From: an uncultured Collinsella sp.
GTDB taxonomy: Bacteria; Actinomycetota; Coriobacteriia; Coriobacteriales; Coriobacteriaceae
Length of the DNA stretch: 11,297 bases
Reading direction: 5' to 3'
NCBI GenBank assembly: GCA_900757495.1
Contig: CAAENX010000001.1
Location: 1-11,297, forward strand
Shown here: positions 1 through 7,356 of the stretch, one piece after another
Position numbering within the stretch: the first letter of the stretch is position 1
Layout: each line of letters begins with the position of its first letter
Made by a program: the position numbers and the translations under genes
The notes under the pieces: generated by a model
Seen by the model: only the letters and a program-made list of their open reading frames with translations
Database searches by the model: none
Told to the model about the DNA's origin: nothing

Positions 1-844
1 CACGCTCCGACGCTTCAATCACGTGTTTGGCAAGAATCGCCGTCGTTACAGCGCCCACGCCACCCGGCACGGGAGTAATTGCGCCAACGATCGGCTCCGC
101 AGCATCAAAATCGACGTCGCCGACCAGCTTGCCGGCAGCCTCGTCCCAATTAATGCCAACATCGATGATAGTCTGGCCCTCGCGAACCGCATCCGCGCCA
201 ATCGTGCGCGCGCGTCCAACGGCCGCAACCACAACATCAGCCGCGCGGCACTCGGCAGCCAAGTCGCGCGTATGCGTATGGCACGTCGTCACTGTGGCAT
301 TGCGAGCCGTAAGCATGGCGGCTACGGGACGGCCAATCACCAGCGACCGACCGACGACCGCGACCTTGGCCCCATCCAGATCAACGTCGTAATGGTCCAG
401 CAACGCCAATACGGCCTCGGCCGTGCAAGGAGCAAAGCCCTCGCCTCGCCCAGAAAGCGTGGTAAGCAGCGAGGCCGGTGTCATGGAGTCGACGTCCTTG
501 GCGGGATCGAGTGCCGCGGCAACCGCATCCTCATCAAGCCCAGCGGGCAGCGGGCGAAACATCAGGCAACCGTGAACAGCTGAATCGGTATTAATGCCCT
601 CGATAGCCGCCAGCAACTCATCCTGCGAAACATCGGCAGGAAGCAAAACTCGGCGAGCCTCAATGCCAACCTTCTCGCAGCGCTTGAGGGCGCCGCGCTC
701 GTAAGATAGATCGTCCTCGCGTTCGCCCACACGAACGATGGCCAGCGTCGGCACGATGCCCTGTTCGCGCAGGGCGGCGCAGCGAGCAGCGAGCTCATCG
801 GTCAAAGCACGGGCAACGGGAACACCCTTAAGCAGCTCTGCCAT
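1..844 (-). CDS. folD: FolD-type methylene-THF dehydrogenase, C-terminus cut by window edge
   Basis: Cytosolic folate enzyme that oxidises 5,10-methylene-THF to methenyl-THF; the usual FolD also hydrolyses methenyl-THF to 10-formyl-THF. The minus strand reads from ATG at 844-842 (MAELLKGVPVARAL) to the window edge, 281 codons, close to the usual 280-300. Visible family motifs are VVGRSLVIGRPVA (the nucleotide-site GRSxxVGxP motif), TCHTHTRDL, IIDVGINW and the C-terminal ITPVPGGVGAVTT. The substrate region departs from the textbook form: the YxxxK motif reads YERGA, with alanine at the catalytic lysine position, and the VQLPLP motif reads MFRPLP, with the glutamine lost. The aspartate of KDVD is kept. 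These changes suggest a dehydrogenase without cyclohydrolase activity. The start is 2 bases after the fchA stop, with AAGAGGGG as ribosome binding site inside the fchA end, so translation is probably coupled. The family call is firm; the loss of activity is inference. Confidence 0.93.
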   Translation of the reverse strand, partial: MAELLKGVPVARALTDELAARCAALREQGIVPTLAIVRVGEREDDLSYERGALKRCEKVGIEARRVLLPADVSQDELLAAIEGINTDSAVHGCLMFRPLPAGLDEDAVAAALDPAKDVDSMTPASLLTTLSGRGEGFAPCTAEAVLALLDHYDVDLDGAKVAVVGRSLVIGRPVAAMLTARNATVTTCHTHTRDLAAECRAADVVVAAVGRARTIGADAVREGQTIIDVGINWDEAAGKLVGDVDFDAAEPIVGAITPVPGGVGAVTTAILAKHVIEASER

Positions 845-846
845 GG

Positions 847-1479
847 CTATCCCCTCTTCCTGGCGGCGTCGGCGGCGCGGCGCGCCAGCGCATCGGCGCG
901 CGGCAGCCACGTATCGAGCAGCTCATCGCACGCCGCCTCGAGCTCCTCGGCATGCGCCCGGTCTTTCATAGATGTGGTGTTGGCAAAGAGCGTCAGGCTC
1001 GCGCCCTGCATGGCAGCGCGGCAGAACACGGCGCCGCACGCCACGTCGGACAGCAACTGGCGCGAGCCCTTGTCTGCCATGTCCTCGAGTAGCGCCAGCG
1101 CGCGCCCGCAGGCATCCATGATCCGATACGGTGGCATGGCGGCCACGTGCAACGCGTCCTGAATCGCCGCAGGTCGAGCCGGGTCCTCGCGCGGAATACC
1201 GTACGCAGCGGACACCTGGCCGTACGCACGAACGTCCTCGGCAACCAGGCTCACAAGTTCCTGTGCCAACTCGTCTGCCCGAGCAAACGCACTCGTCAGG
1301 TCATCCGCTCGATCGGCAAGCGCAGGGTTTGTCGCCCCATAGCGAGCGACCATCCCGCAAAGCGAGGCGCCCAGTGCGCCCACAAAGGCACTCGCGCTAC
1401 CGCCGCCGGGAACCGGCTCGCGCGCGGCAAGCGCCTCGGCAAACCCTCGGCAGGTTTTGTCCATCATCTCTTGGCTCAT
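847..1479 (-). CDS. fchA: Methenyl-THF cyclohydrolase / formiminotransferase-cyclodeaminase-like protein (FchA)
   Basis: A 210-residue cytosolic enzyme of the FTCD_C/cyclodeaminase family, the usual size for stand-alone FchA. Family members cyclise formimino-THF or hydrolyse methenyl-THF to 10-formyl-THF. Near the N-terminus the family signature PVPGGGSASA is clear, followed by a glycine- and alanine-rich helix (LGASLCGMVARY); the rest is alanine-rich and helical, as in this all-alpha family. I chose ATG at 1479 (MSQEMMDKTCRGF) because it starts at the usual family N-terminus and has GAAGG upstream. A start at 1530 would add 17 residues without family resemblance. It lies directly upstream of folD, which follows after 2 bases in one operon. 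In this context it most likely provides the cyclohydrolase step for a FolD that seems to lack it. No histidine-degradation genes are visible, which argues against a dedicated role in histidine breakdown. Confidence 0.9.
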   Translation of the reverse strand: MSQEMMDKTCRGFAEALAAREPVPGGGSASAFVGALGASLCGMVARYGATNPALADRADDLTSAFARADELAQELVSLVAEDVRAYGQVSAAYGIPREDPARPAAIQDALHVAAMPPYRIMDACGRALALLEDMADKGSRQLLSDVACGAVFCRAAMQGASLTLFANTTSMKDRAHAEELEAACDELLDTWLPRADALARRAADAARKRG

Positions 1480-1618
1480 AGTGCATGCACCTTCAATGCT
1501 TGCCAAGCGTGATCGGACAGCAAGCGCCATCCAATCACACCGTTCATTTCGTGGTGCCTAGTCTAGCCCATAAGAGCATTCGCGTCAGTGCGCCCAGTTA
1601 TCGCTCTTTTCTATGGCG

Positions 1619-1651
1619 GGCGATAGGCGCAACATCGCTGCGCCTATCGCC
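1619..1651. repeat. Perfect 13-bp inverted repeat with 7-base loop
   Basis: GGCGATAGGCGCA at 1619-1631 is repeated as its exact reverse complement at 1639-1651. No run of T follows on either strand, so it is not a standard intrinsic terminator. It could be an operator or a structured leader for fchA, about 140 bases upstream of its start. The sequence feature is certain; the role is unknown. Confidence 0.75.
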
Positions 1652-1754
1652 AAGCGATCAATCCCGACCCCCCTGTCAAGGTTAGTCTTACGCCCAGCCC
1701 ATTGGGCCATAGACACGCCAAGTGCCATCGCGCAAACCACGCCGGCAAAACAAA

Positions 1755-1792
1755 TGCATCTTTGTTGCGCAATCCGATGCAACAAAGATGCA
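1755..1792. repeat. Perfect 14-bp inverted repeat with 10-base loop
   Basis: TGCATCTTTGTTGC at 1755-1768 pairs exactly with 1779-1792. Read on the minus strand it is followed by a T-rich stretch (TTTGTTTTG), so it could act as a weak minus-strand terminator shielding fchA. As an A/T-rich dyad it could equally be a repressor operator. Plus-strand flanks do not look like a terminator. Confidence 0.7.
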
Positions 1793-1887
1793 GGTATGCA
1801 GAATAAATATGCAAGAAGCGCGAGAAAGATTGCGCACCGATCCAGGCGCGAAATAGGGATTTAGTAAAATACCAGAAGCACTATAGC

Positions 1888-1924
1888 ACTCTAATAGTGG
1901 AGCTGATTTAAACACTATTAGAGT
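1888..1924. promoter_or_regulatory. 12-bp inverted repeat directly upstream of the surface-protein ribosome binding site
   Basis: ACTCTAATAGTG at 1888-1899 is the exact reverse complement of 1913-1924, with a 13-base loop. The right arm ends 1 base before the GAAGGAG ribosome binding site (1926-1932) of the gene starting at 1940. In mRNA it would form a hairpin abutting the ribosome site; in DNA it could be an operator. The second surface gene has the same ribosome site but no comparable perfect dyad, so the two copies are probably regulated differently. Confidence 0.55.
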
Positions 1925-1939
1925 CGAAGGAGTCTCAGC

Positions 1940-3454
1940 ATGAAGTCGTTTTTGAAAACGGCCTCTCGTGCGGCCGCAGCGCTGTTTGCCGTTGCGCTCG
2001 TCACGATGGGAGTTGCATCGCCTGCTTTTGCAGACGGTGCTACCGGACCGATTACTACCGGCACGATTACAAACACCACCAAAAACAAGTCGTATAGCGA
2101 CTTGATTGACGCTATTAGAGACGCAGATGACGGCAACACTATTAACCTTGGCCCGGGCAATTACACTACCTATGTAAAAGGTCAAGACAAACTCGCTGTT
2201 GATAAGAGCCTCACTTTTGTCGGCTCCGGCACTGATTCCACGACTTGGGGCATTGGCGCTAAGCTCGCCGACCCCAATAACTTTGAAACGGAATACAACG
2301 GCGATTATTCGTTTGACGGGTCCAAGACCATTACGTTCAAGAATATGAGGCTGCTCTCCGATAAGGCGGACTACCTTGGTTTCATCCGCATCGACAACAC
2401 CGTTGTCGATAACTGCATCGTTGAAGGCAAGACGTTCTACTGGGGCTATGACAGCGCATTGTTCAAGGACACGACGTTCAATGCGCCCGGTGGCGACTAC
2501 GCCATCTGGACGTACAGTTCGCCGACCATGACGTTCGATGGCTGTACCTTCAATTGTGCCGGCAAGGCTATCAACGTCTACACCGATTTTGGCGCAGGAA
2601 AGAACGACATCACCGTCAACGTGACCAACTGCACGTTCAAGTCGACCTCGCCCAACAAAACCGCCCTCAAAATCAACGACAGCAACATGGTCGACAAAGA
2701 GCACAAAATCGACTATAAGTATAAGATCAACATCACGGGCAGTACCACTGTCACGGGCCTTGCGACTGACCCGGTCACGTGCTCTAAGGTGTTTGGCTTT
2801 GGCGGCGAGCTGTACGGCGAAAAGAGTCAGAATTCCGGCCGAACCGATGTAACCATCGACGGCAAGCTCGTTTGGTCCGGCGGCAAGATGCTCACCCACA
2901 GCTACACCGACGGCGAGAATGAGAAGGATGGCTTCAAGGTCACCTACACCGAGTGGGCCACTGACAATGCCGGTACTTGGACTCGCACGGGAACCCCTAA
3001 GTGCAGGCACTGCGGCTTCGTCAAGCCTGATTTCGTGGAGAAGGCCTACGATCTCTCCTACGACCTGAACGGTTCCGAGGATGAGCAGACTGCCGAATTC
3101 GCAGCCGTTAAGTGCGTCACCGAAGCCGAGGTTACGGCCGAGCAGCCGGTGCGCAAGGGCTACTCCTTCGTGGGCTGGAACACCGCAAAGGACGGCTCCG
3201 GCACAAGCTATGCCGCGGGCGATAAAGTTGAGCTTTCCGCTCCTGTGACGCTCTACGCCCAGTGGAAGAAGGACGAGCCTGCACCCAAGCCCTCCGACAA
3301 CAAGCCGGCTGACAAGCCCGCTAAAAAGTCCAAGAGCGGCAAGAAGGCCCTGCCCATGACCGGCGACGCTTCCGCAAACGTTGTTGCCGCTATGAGCATG
3401 ATGGCGATCGTCTGCTTCGCCGCCAGCGTCGTTGTTGCTAAGGTTCGTAAGTAG
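1940..3454 (+). CDS. LPXTG-anchored surface protein with beta-helix-like and InlB-type repeat domains
   Basis: A 504-residue secreted protein. Residues 1-31 form a signal peptide (positive start, hydrophobic core, ASPAFA before D32). Residues about 32-330 are rich in Thr, Asn, Asp and Gly, with short recurring strands (DGNTINLGPGNYT, TITFKNM, TMTFDGCTF), suggesting a right-handed parallel beta-helix as in pectate-lyase-like adhesins. A CxxC pair lies at 355/358. Residues about 370-442 match an InlB B-repeat (Listeria-Bacteroides repeat; GYSFVGWNTAKDG ... LYAQW). A Pro/Lys-rich wall-spanning linker follows, then the sortase motif LPMTG (471-475), a hydrophobic segment and the basic tail KVRK. 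Sortase should couple it to peptidoglycan. The start is set by GAAGGAG 7 bases upstream. Ligand unknown; adhesion to host or mucus is a guess. The next gene is a divergent duplicate. Confidence 0.9.
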   Translation: MKSFLKTASRAAAALFAVALVTMGVASPAFADGATGPITTGTITNTTKNKSYSDLIDAIRDADDGNTINLGPGNYTTYVKGQDKLAVDKSLTFVGSGTDSTTWGIGAKLADPNNFETEYNGDYSFDGSKTITFKNMRLLSDKADYLGFIRIDNTVVDNCIVEGKTFYWGYDSALFKDTTFNAPGGDYAIWTYSSPTMTFDGCTFNCAGKAINVYTDFGAGKNDITVNVTNCTFKSTSPNKTALKINDSNMVDKEHKIDYKYKINITGSTTVTGLATDPVTCSKVFGFGGELYGEKSQNSGRTDVTIDGKLVWSGGKMLTHSYTDGENEKDGFKVTYTEWATDNAGTWTRTGTPKCRHCGFVKPDFVEKAYDLSYDLNGSEDEQTAEFAAVKCVTEAEVTAEQPVRKGYSFVGWNTAKDGSGTSYAAGDKVELSAPVTLYAQWKKDEPAPKPSDNKPADKPAKKSKSGKKALPMTGDASANVVAAMSMMAIVCFAASVVVAKVRK

Positions 3455-3492
3455 TAACAGCACGTCACCGCGATAAACAACCCGCAACGAAC

Positions 3493-3528
3493 ATGACCCG
3501 CACCACATGAGGTGCGGGTCATTTTTTA
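3493..3528 (+). terminator. Intrinsic terminator of first surface-protein gene
   Basis: Perfect 12-bp stem (ATGACCCGCACC at 3493-3504 with 3511-3522), 6-base loop, then six T. It is almost identical to the terminator after the second surface gene, so the duplicated unit included its 3' untranslated region. Confidence 0.93.
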
Positions 3529-3794
3529 TGCGTACGCCCCCATCTCTGCACATCGAAGATGGGCCTATGGCCCACCCGAACGTGCCGTTCGTACGTAGGC
3601 GCCGTCAAGGTTCTTTCGCAAATTCGCTGCCGCCCAGATGAGCCATCGGCTCCGCCGTCCGCTACTCCGGCCCTTCTTTTCCTGAACGCATTCAGCTTTC
3701 AATGTGCGCAAGAAACTGTTCGTTACTACTCGACTGAGGTATTAAAATAGTAGAGCATTGTACATTTTTTTCCTGGGATCGAAGGAGTTTCAGT

Positions 3795-5875
3795 ATGAAG
3801 TCGTTTGCCAAGACGGCAGCTCGTGCAGTCGCAGCGCTGCTTGCCGTCGCGTTTGTCACACTGGGGGGGTTTGCACGCCTGCATTTGCAGACGGTGTGAC
3901 TAGCTCGATCACCAACGCTCGCACCGGTACGACCTACCCCGATCTTGCCACCGCCACCGCCGAGGCGAAGAGCGGCGATACTATCGAGCTCGGCGAGGGC
4001 AACTACACCCTGTACGGAGTGGACTCCAAGGACACAACCCAGGGCAAGGACCTCACGTTTGAGGGCCTGGGCACCGACAAGACCGCATGGAACATCGGCG
4101 CGCCTGTGCCCGATCCTGCGCATTTCGGTACCGAGTACAACGGCGACTATTCCTTCGACGGCGCCGGCACCGTAACGTTTAAAAACATGACGCTGCGTTC
4201 CGGAATAGCCAAGAATAACAACTATCTTGGCTTCATCCGCGCAGATAAGACCGTCGTCGACAGCTGCGTCATCAACAACCAGACCTGCTACTGGGGCTAC
4301 ACGTGCGCCGAGTTCAAGAACACGACGTTCAACGCTCCGAGTGGCGACTACGCCATCTGGACGTACAGTTCGCCGACCATGACGTTTGACAACTGCACGT
4401 TTAACGCCAGCGGCAAGATGATCAAGGTCTACACCGATTACAGCGCAGGCAAGCATGACATCACCGTCAACGTGAAGAACTGCACGTTCAATTCGAAGTC
4501 GTCTAAGTGGGACTTCTTTGGCTACTACAAGCAGGCGTTGAGCATCGATGACAGCAACATGGGGAACTTTAAGTACATCCTCAACATCACCAACAGCTCT
4601 GCCACGGCGCAGCGCGACAAGACCACCTGCTCGCAGCTCTTTGGCTTTGGCGGCAAGGAGAAGCAATACAACACCGGCCGCACCGATGTCACCATCGACG
4701 GCGTGACCGTTTGGTCTAATGGCCAGAAGCTCACCCACAGCTACACCGACGGCGAGCACGATGATAATTTCAAAGACGAGAAAAAGTATGATTGGGAGAA
4801 GAAGCCCGATGGCTGGTACTGCACTGGCCACGCCAAGTGCGGCTATTGCGGCTATGAGATCGCTGAAACCGTGAAGGCAACCTCCGTAGACACGGCCACC
4901 TGCACTGAGAAGGGCACGAGGACCTACACCGCCACCTTTAGTCATAAGTGCTTCAAGCCCCAGACCAAGACAGAAGAAATCGCCGCCCTCGGCCACGACT
5001 GGGGCGAGCCCGAGTACAGCTGGGCCGAGAAGGACGGCGGTTGGTGCTGCACTGCCAAGCGCGTCTGCAAGCGCGACGCCAGCCATGTCGAGCAGCAGAC
5101 CGTGCAGGCCTCCGCGAAGAACACCCCGGCGACCTGCACCGGGACCGGCGAGGACGTCTACACCGCGACCTTCAGCAACGAGGCCTTCGAGGCGCAGACC
5201 AAGACCGAGGCCCTCGACCCGCTCGGCCACGACTGGGGCGAGCCCGTCTACACCTGGGCCGAGAAGGACGGCGAGTGGCACTGCACCGCCAAGCGCGTCT
5301 GCAAGCGCGACGCCAGCCATGTCGAGCAGCAGACCGTGCAGGCCTCCGTTGAGACCGCCCCGGCCACCTGCCTTGAGGAAGGCAAGTCCGTCTACACCGC
5401 CACGTTCGACGGTGATGTCTTTAAGCCCCAGACCAAGACCGAGGCCCTCGATCCGCTCGGCCACGACTGGGGCGAGCCCGTCTACACCTGGGCCAAGAAG
5501 GACGGCGACTGGTACTGCACCGCAAAGCACGTCTGCAAGCGCGACGCCTCCCACGTCGAGGAGGAGACCGTGAAGGCCGCCTACGAGGTAACCACCCCCG
5601 CCACGACCACAAAGGAAGGCGAGGGCACCTACACCGCGACCTTCAAGAACGAGGCCTTCCAGACCCAAACCAAGACAGAGCCGATCGCCAAGCTTCCCGT
5701 CAAGCCGCAAGAGCCCGCAAAACCCAAGCCCGGCAAGCCCGGCAAGTCCGACAAGACCAACAAGCAGACGCTCCCCGGAACGGGCGATTCCACCGCAAGC
5801 GCCATCATGGTGATTCTTTCCATGGCGATCGTCTGCTTTGCTGCCAGCGTCGTTGTTGCTAAGGTTCGCAAATAG
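3795..5875 (+). CDS. LPXTG-anchored surface protein, frameshifted at a G7 tract in the signal peptide (probable phase-off)
   Basis: Duplicate of the upstream surface protein. ATG at 3795 has the same GAAGGAG site and begins MKSFAKTAARAVAALL, but a run of seven G (3863-3869) puts the rest out of frame and this reading stops at 3897-3899 after 34 residues. With one more G the frame joins GVCTPAFADGVT and gives a 693-residue protein with a normal signal peptide. It then has a beta-helix-like domain similar to the first protein, and tandem repeats of 78 residues keyed by LGHDWGEP and CKRDASHV. In DNA the repeat marks fall at 4988, 5222 and 5456. A Pro/Lys linker, LPGTG (restored residues 660-664), a membrane segment and KVRK end it. 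The downstream frame has no stops, so decay is recent or reversible. Slipped-strand phase variation, a fixed mutation and an assembly error all remain possible. Confidence 0.85.
3863..3869 (+). repeat. Poly-G tract (G7), candidate phase-variation switch
   Basis: Seven consecutive G inside the signal-peptide coding region. The start-codon frame and the downstream frame differ by one base exactly here. Eight or five G would restore the full-length protein; the first surface gene has no such tract at the same place. Confidence 0.65.
4882..5680 (+). repeat. Tandem 234-bp coding repeats (78-residue GHDWGEP units)
   Basis: Two full units and flanking partial units. The LGHDWGEP codons begin at 4988, 5222 and 5456, exactly 234 bases apart. 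Each unit carries LGHDWGEP, a WxCTAKxVCKRDASHV segment with two cysteines, a PAT(C/T) segment and YTATF...QTKTE. Adjacent units are nearly identical in DNA around LGHDWGEP, so copy number could change by homologous recombination. The final unit has Thr where the others have Cys in PATC. Confidence 0.88.
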
Positions 5876-5913
5876 CAATAGCACGCCACCGCGATAAACA
5901 ACTCGCAACGAAC

Positions 5914-5948
5914 ATGACCCGCACCATATGGGGTGCGGGTCATTTTTT
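5914..5948 (+). terminator. Intrinsic terminator of second surface-protein gene
   Basis: A 12-bp stem (5914-5925 with 5932-5943), 6-base loop, then a T run to 5948. It differs from the terminator at 3493-3528 mainly in the loop. Confidence 0.92.
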
Positions 5949-5976
5949 ATCCGCAAACCACCCATCCCCGTACCCC

Positions 5977-6012
5977 GGGGAGGACCGACAAGATCGGCCC
6001 TCCCCCTCTTTT
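5977..6012 (+). terminator. Second, back-to-back terminator
   Basis: GGGGAGG (5977-5983) pairs with CCTCCCC (5999-6005), and an inner CCGA/TCGG stem surrounds a 5-base loop with one A-C mismatch between the two helices. CTCTTTT follows. It lies about 30 bases after the previous terminator, giving tight insulation between the surface genes and the lipoprotein gene. Confidence 0.6.
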
Positions 6013-6149
6013 GTGCCCGCGCATATTGCCACTTGTCGGCGCAAATCCGGCCCTCAGAATGGGACACATGGCCCACCTTAGCGAGCCGCCCACGCGCACA
6101 GTAAAGGCAGGTAATCCATGGGCGGTTACAGATCGAGGAGGACACGACC

Positions 6150-6743
6150 ATGAAAAAGAAGGCCTTTGCGATTCTCACCCTCTGCATCAGTCTCTTTGCC
6201 GCGGTTGCCCTGGTGGGTTGTGGCGGAAGCGGCGGCGCTACCGGCAGTGGCGGTGGCGGCGGAGCAGAAAAGTCAGCCGTGGATATGAGGACCGACTTCA
6301 TTTGGTTTAAGGTCGAGGTCCCCGAGGGCGTCGAGATTACCGACGTTGCCGGCGACACGGCCGACAGGGCCCAGTTTAAGCTCACCAAGAGCGAGCACGC
6401 CAGCGATCGCTTCATCCCCGTCTTCGACTCTGACAAGAACGCTGAAGAGCTGTTCGACTACGAGGCAAAGTGGAAGACCGACTTTGAGTGGACCGAGAAT
6501 GATCCCGTCAAGTACAACGGCAAGACCTGGCGCAACGCTTCCTACACGCACACGGGCGGCGTGACGACCGAATACTTCACCGACGTTGACGGCGGCAGCG
6601 TGTACGTGCGCATCGACAACGTCGAGGAGCACAAGGACGCCGTCGAGACCATGATGAAGTCTCTGGAGTTTGCCGACGACATCGCCAAGGCCAAGACCGA
6701 GGCCATGGACGTCAAGCTCGACGATATCGAGATCAAGCGCTAA
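6150..6743 (+). CDS. Small lipoprotein of unknown function
   Basis: A 197-residue exported lipoprotein. The signal peptide MKKKAFAILTLC... ends in the lipobox LVGC, with lipidated Cys24, followed by a flexible Gly/Ser stretch (residues about 25-38). The remaining 155 residues are soluble and acidic. They hold strand-like segments (FIWFKVEVPEGVEIT, AQFKLTK, GSVYVRIDNV) and a C-terminal helix, a layout seen in small surface or periplasm-side lipoproteins. I do not recognise a named domain and see no catalytic motif. The start is well set by GAGGAGG about 8 bases upstream. It stands alone between strong terminators. Its position after the two LPXTG proteins suggests a cell-envelope role, but that is only neighbourhood evidence. 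Confidence 0.88.
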   Translation: MKKKAFAILTLCISLFAAVALVGCGGSGGATGSGGGGGAEKSAVDMRTDFIWFKVEVPEGVEITDVAGDTADRAQFKLTKSEHASDRFIPVFDSDKNAEELFDYEAKWKTDFEWTENDPVKYNGKTWRNASYTHTGGVTTEYFTDVDGGSVYVRIDNVEEHKDAVETMMKSLEFADDIAKAKTEAMDVKLDDIEIKR

Positions 6744-6778
6744 AGCTCCAACGGCATGCAGCAGCGCCGTTTTAGCTC

Positions 6779-6820
6779 AACCGGGATGCAAGGTGTGACT
6801 CCTTGCATCCCGGTTTTTTG
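6779..6820 (+). terminator. Strong intrinsic terminator after the lipoprotein gene
   Basis: Perfect 15-bp stem (6779-6793 with 6801-6815), 7-base loop and a T run. Confidence 0.95.
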
Positions 6821-7069
6821 TGTTCGAAAGCGCCCGGTCACATCACCATATTGAGCATGTTGACGAACTCTTTTGCCTGGGAGCGGCTGCTCAGACAAAA
6901 GGCGCAGGCGGTCAACAGCCGGTTACGTAGAAAAACGTCGCGGCCCTTGATCCTGTTGACCCTTTTCGCGGTCGCGCGCAGAACACCAAATCGTGTCCGC
7001 ACGAGCAAATAAACTAATACCACAAGGAATATAAGCCGCTATCCAAGGATGGCGAAGTGAGACAAAAGA
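6821..7069. other. Region without a confident gene
   Basis: A minus-strand reading frame of 61 codons (7023-6838) has many Arg, Leu and Val codons. It begins at GTG with no ribosome site and matches nothing I recognise, so I treat it as a remnant or chance frame. A perfect 9-bp inverted repeat GGTCAACAG/CTGTTGACC lies at 6910-6918 and 6953-6961 with a 34-base gap. Base composition turns A/T-rich after about 7000, at the edge of the toxin-antitoxin and CRISPR segment. Confidence 0.5.
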
Positions 7070-7118
7070 TTAGCAATAGCTAAGATTTAAGTCTAAAACC
7101 CTTAGGAAGTGCTAATAT
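7070..7118 (+). promoter_or_regulatory. Probable hicA promoter with small dyad
   Basis: TGCTAATAT at 7110-7118 fits an extended -10 box upstream of hicA; no good -35 is seen. TTAGC/GCTAA (7070-7074 and 7079-7083) forms a small dyad that could be a HicB operator, since HicB proteins usually repress their own operon. Inference from position and sequence only. Confidence 0.35.
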
Positions 7119-7140
7119 ATAGTTATTGAAAGAGGCTAAG

Positions 7141-7311
7141 ATGCCGAGACGCGAATTGATCCGCATCCTCGAAGAAGCCGGCTTCATCTCGAAAGGAGGC
7201 ACTAATCACGAGAAGTTCGTCAAAGGAGATAAACTCGTGCTCGTGAAACGCCACCGAGAGATTGAGGATCAACTTGCCAAAAGAATCCTAAGGCAGGCAG
7301 GACTTCGATAG
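7141..7311 (+). CDS. hicA: HicA-family toxin (mRNA interferase)
   Basis: A 56-residue protein with the HicA layout. An N-terminal helix (MPRRELIRILEEAGF) is followed by the strand holding the catalytic-region histidine (GGTNHEKF, equivalent to the usual GSHxxF), a basic strand (KLVLVKRHREI) and a C-terminal helix ending KRILRQAGL, as in most HicA proteins. HicA toxins are small double-stranded-RNA-binding-fold RNases that cleave mRNA until bound by HicB. I chose ATG at 7141, 5 bases after AAAGAGG, over an in-frame TTG at 7126 that would overlap this site. The antitoxin gene follows after 45 bases, the usual hicA-hicB order. The toxin looks intact; the serine of GSH is replaced by TN, which I cannot judge functionally. 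Confidence 0.88.
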   Translation: MPRRELIRILEEAGFISKGGTNHEKFVKGDKLVLVKRHREIEDQLAKRILRQAGLR

Positions 7312-7356
7312 CTCATCCTCATCACATTTCGCATCAAGTTTTAGAGGAGGTCTTAC

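Larger units (their letters stand above)
1480..1939. other. Intergenic region between divergent fchA and surface-protein genes
   Basis: These 460 bases hold no convincing gene. They must contain the promoters for the minus-strand fchA-folD operon and the plus-strand surface protein gene, but I could not identify a good -35/-10 pair for either. The region is notable for three long perfect inverted repeats (1619-1651, 1755-1792 and 1888-1924), listed separately. Its right half (about 1790-1925) is much richer in A and T than the flanking genes. Confidence 0.6.

Noticed and set aside
1688..3553. Minus-strand 621-codon frame opposite the first surface gene
   Set aside because: Shadow frame: the plus strand has a signal peptide, LPMTG anchor, ribosome site and terminator, while the minus frame begins inside that terminator and has no recognisable domain.
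3758..3800. Start of the second surface protein at a TTG at 3758, which keeps the long frame open without a frameshift
   Set aside because: It has no ribosome site, gives no signal peptide and ignores the duplicated GAAGGAG and MKSF start at 3795.
4988..5560. Regular 234-base repeats as a CRISPR-like or noncoding array
   Set aside because: The units keep one reading frame and encode clear 78-residue protein repeats.
3692..6436. Very long minus-strand open frame (914 codons) opposite the second surface gene and lipoprotein gene
   Set aside because: It spans two terminators and two well-supported plus-strand genes, and its sequence is low-complexity Val/Leu/Gly typical of the antisense of GC-rich codons.
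6838..7023. Minus-strand 61-codon frame after the lipoprotein
   Set aside because: It starts at GTG without a ribosome site and is unrecognised; it is kept only as a note in the region entry.
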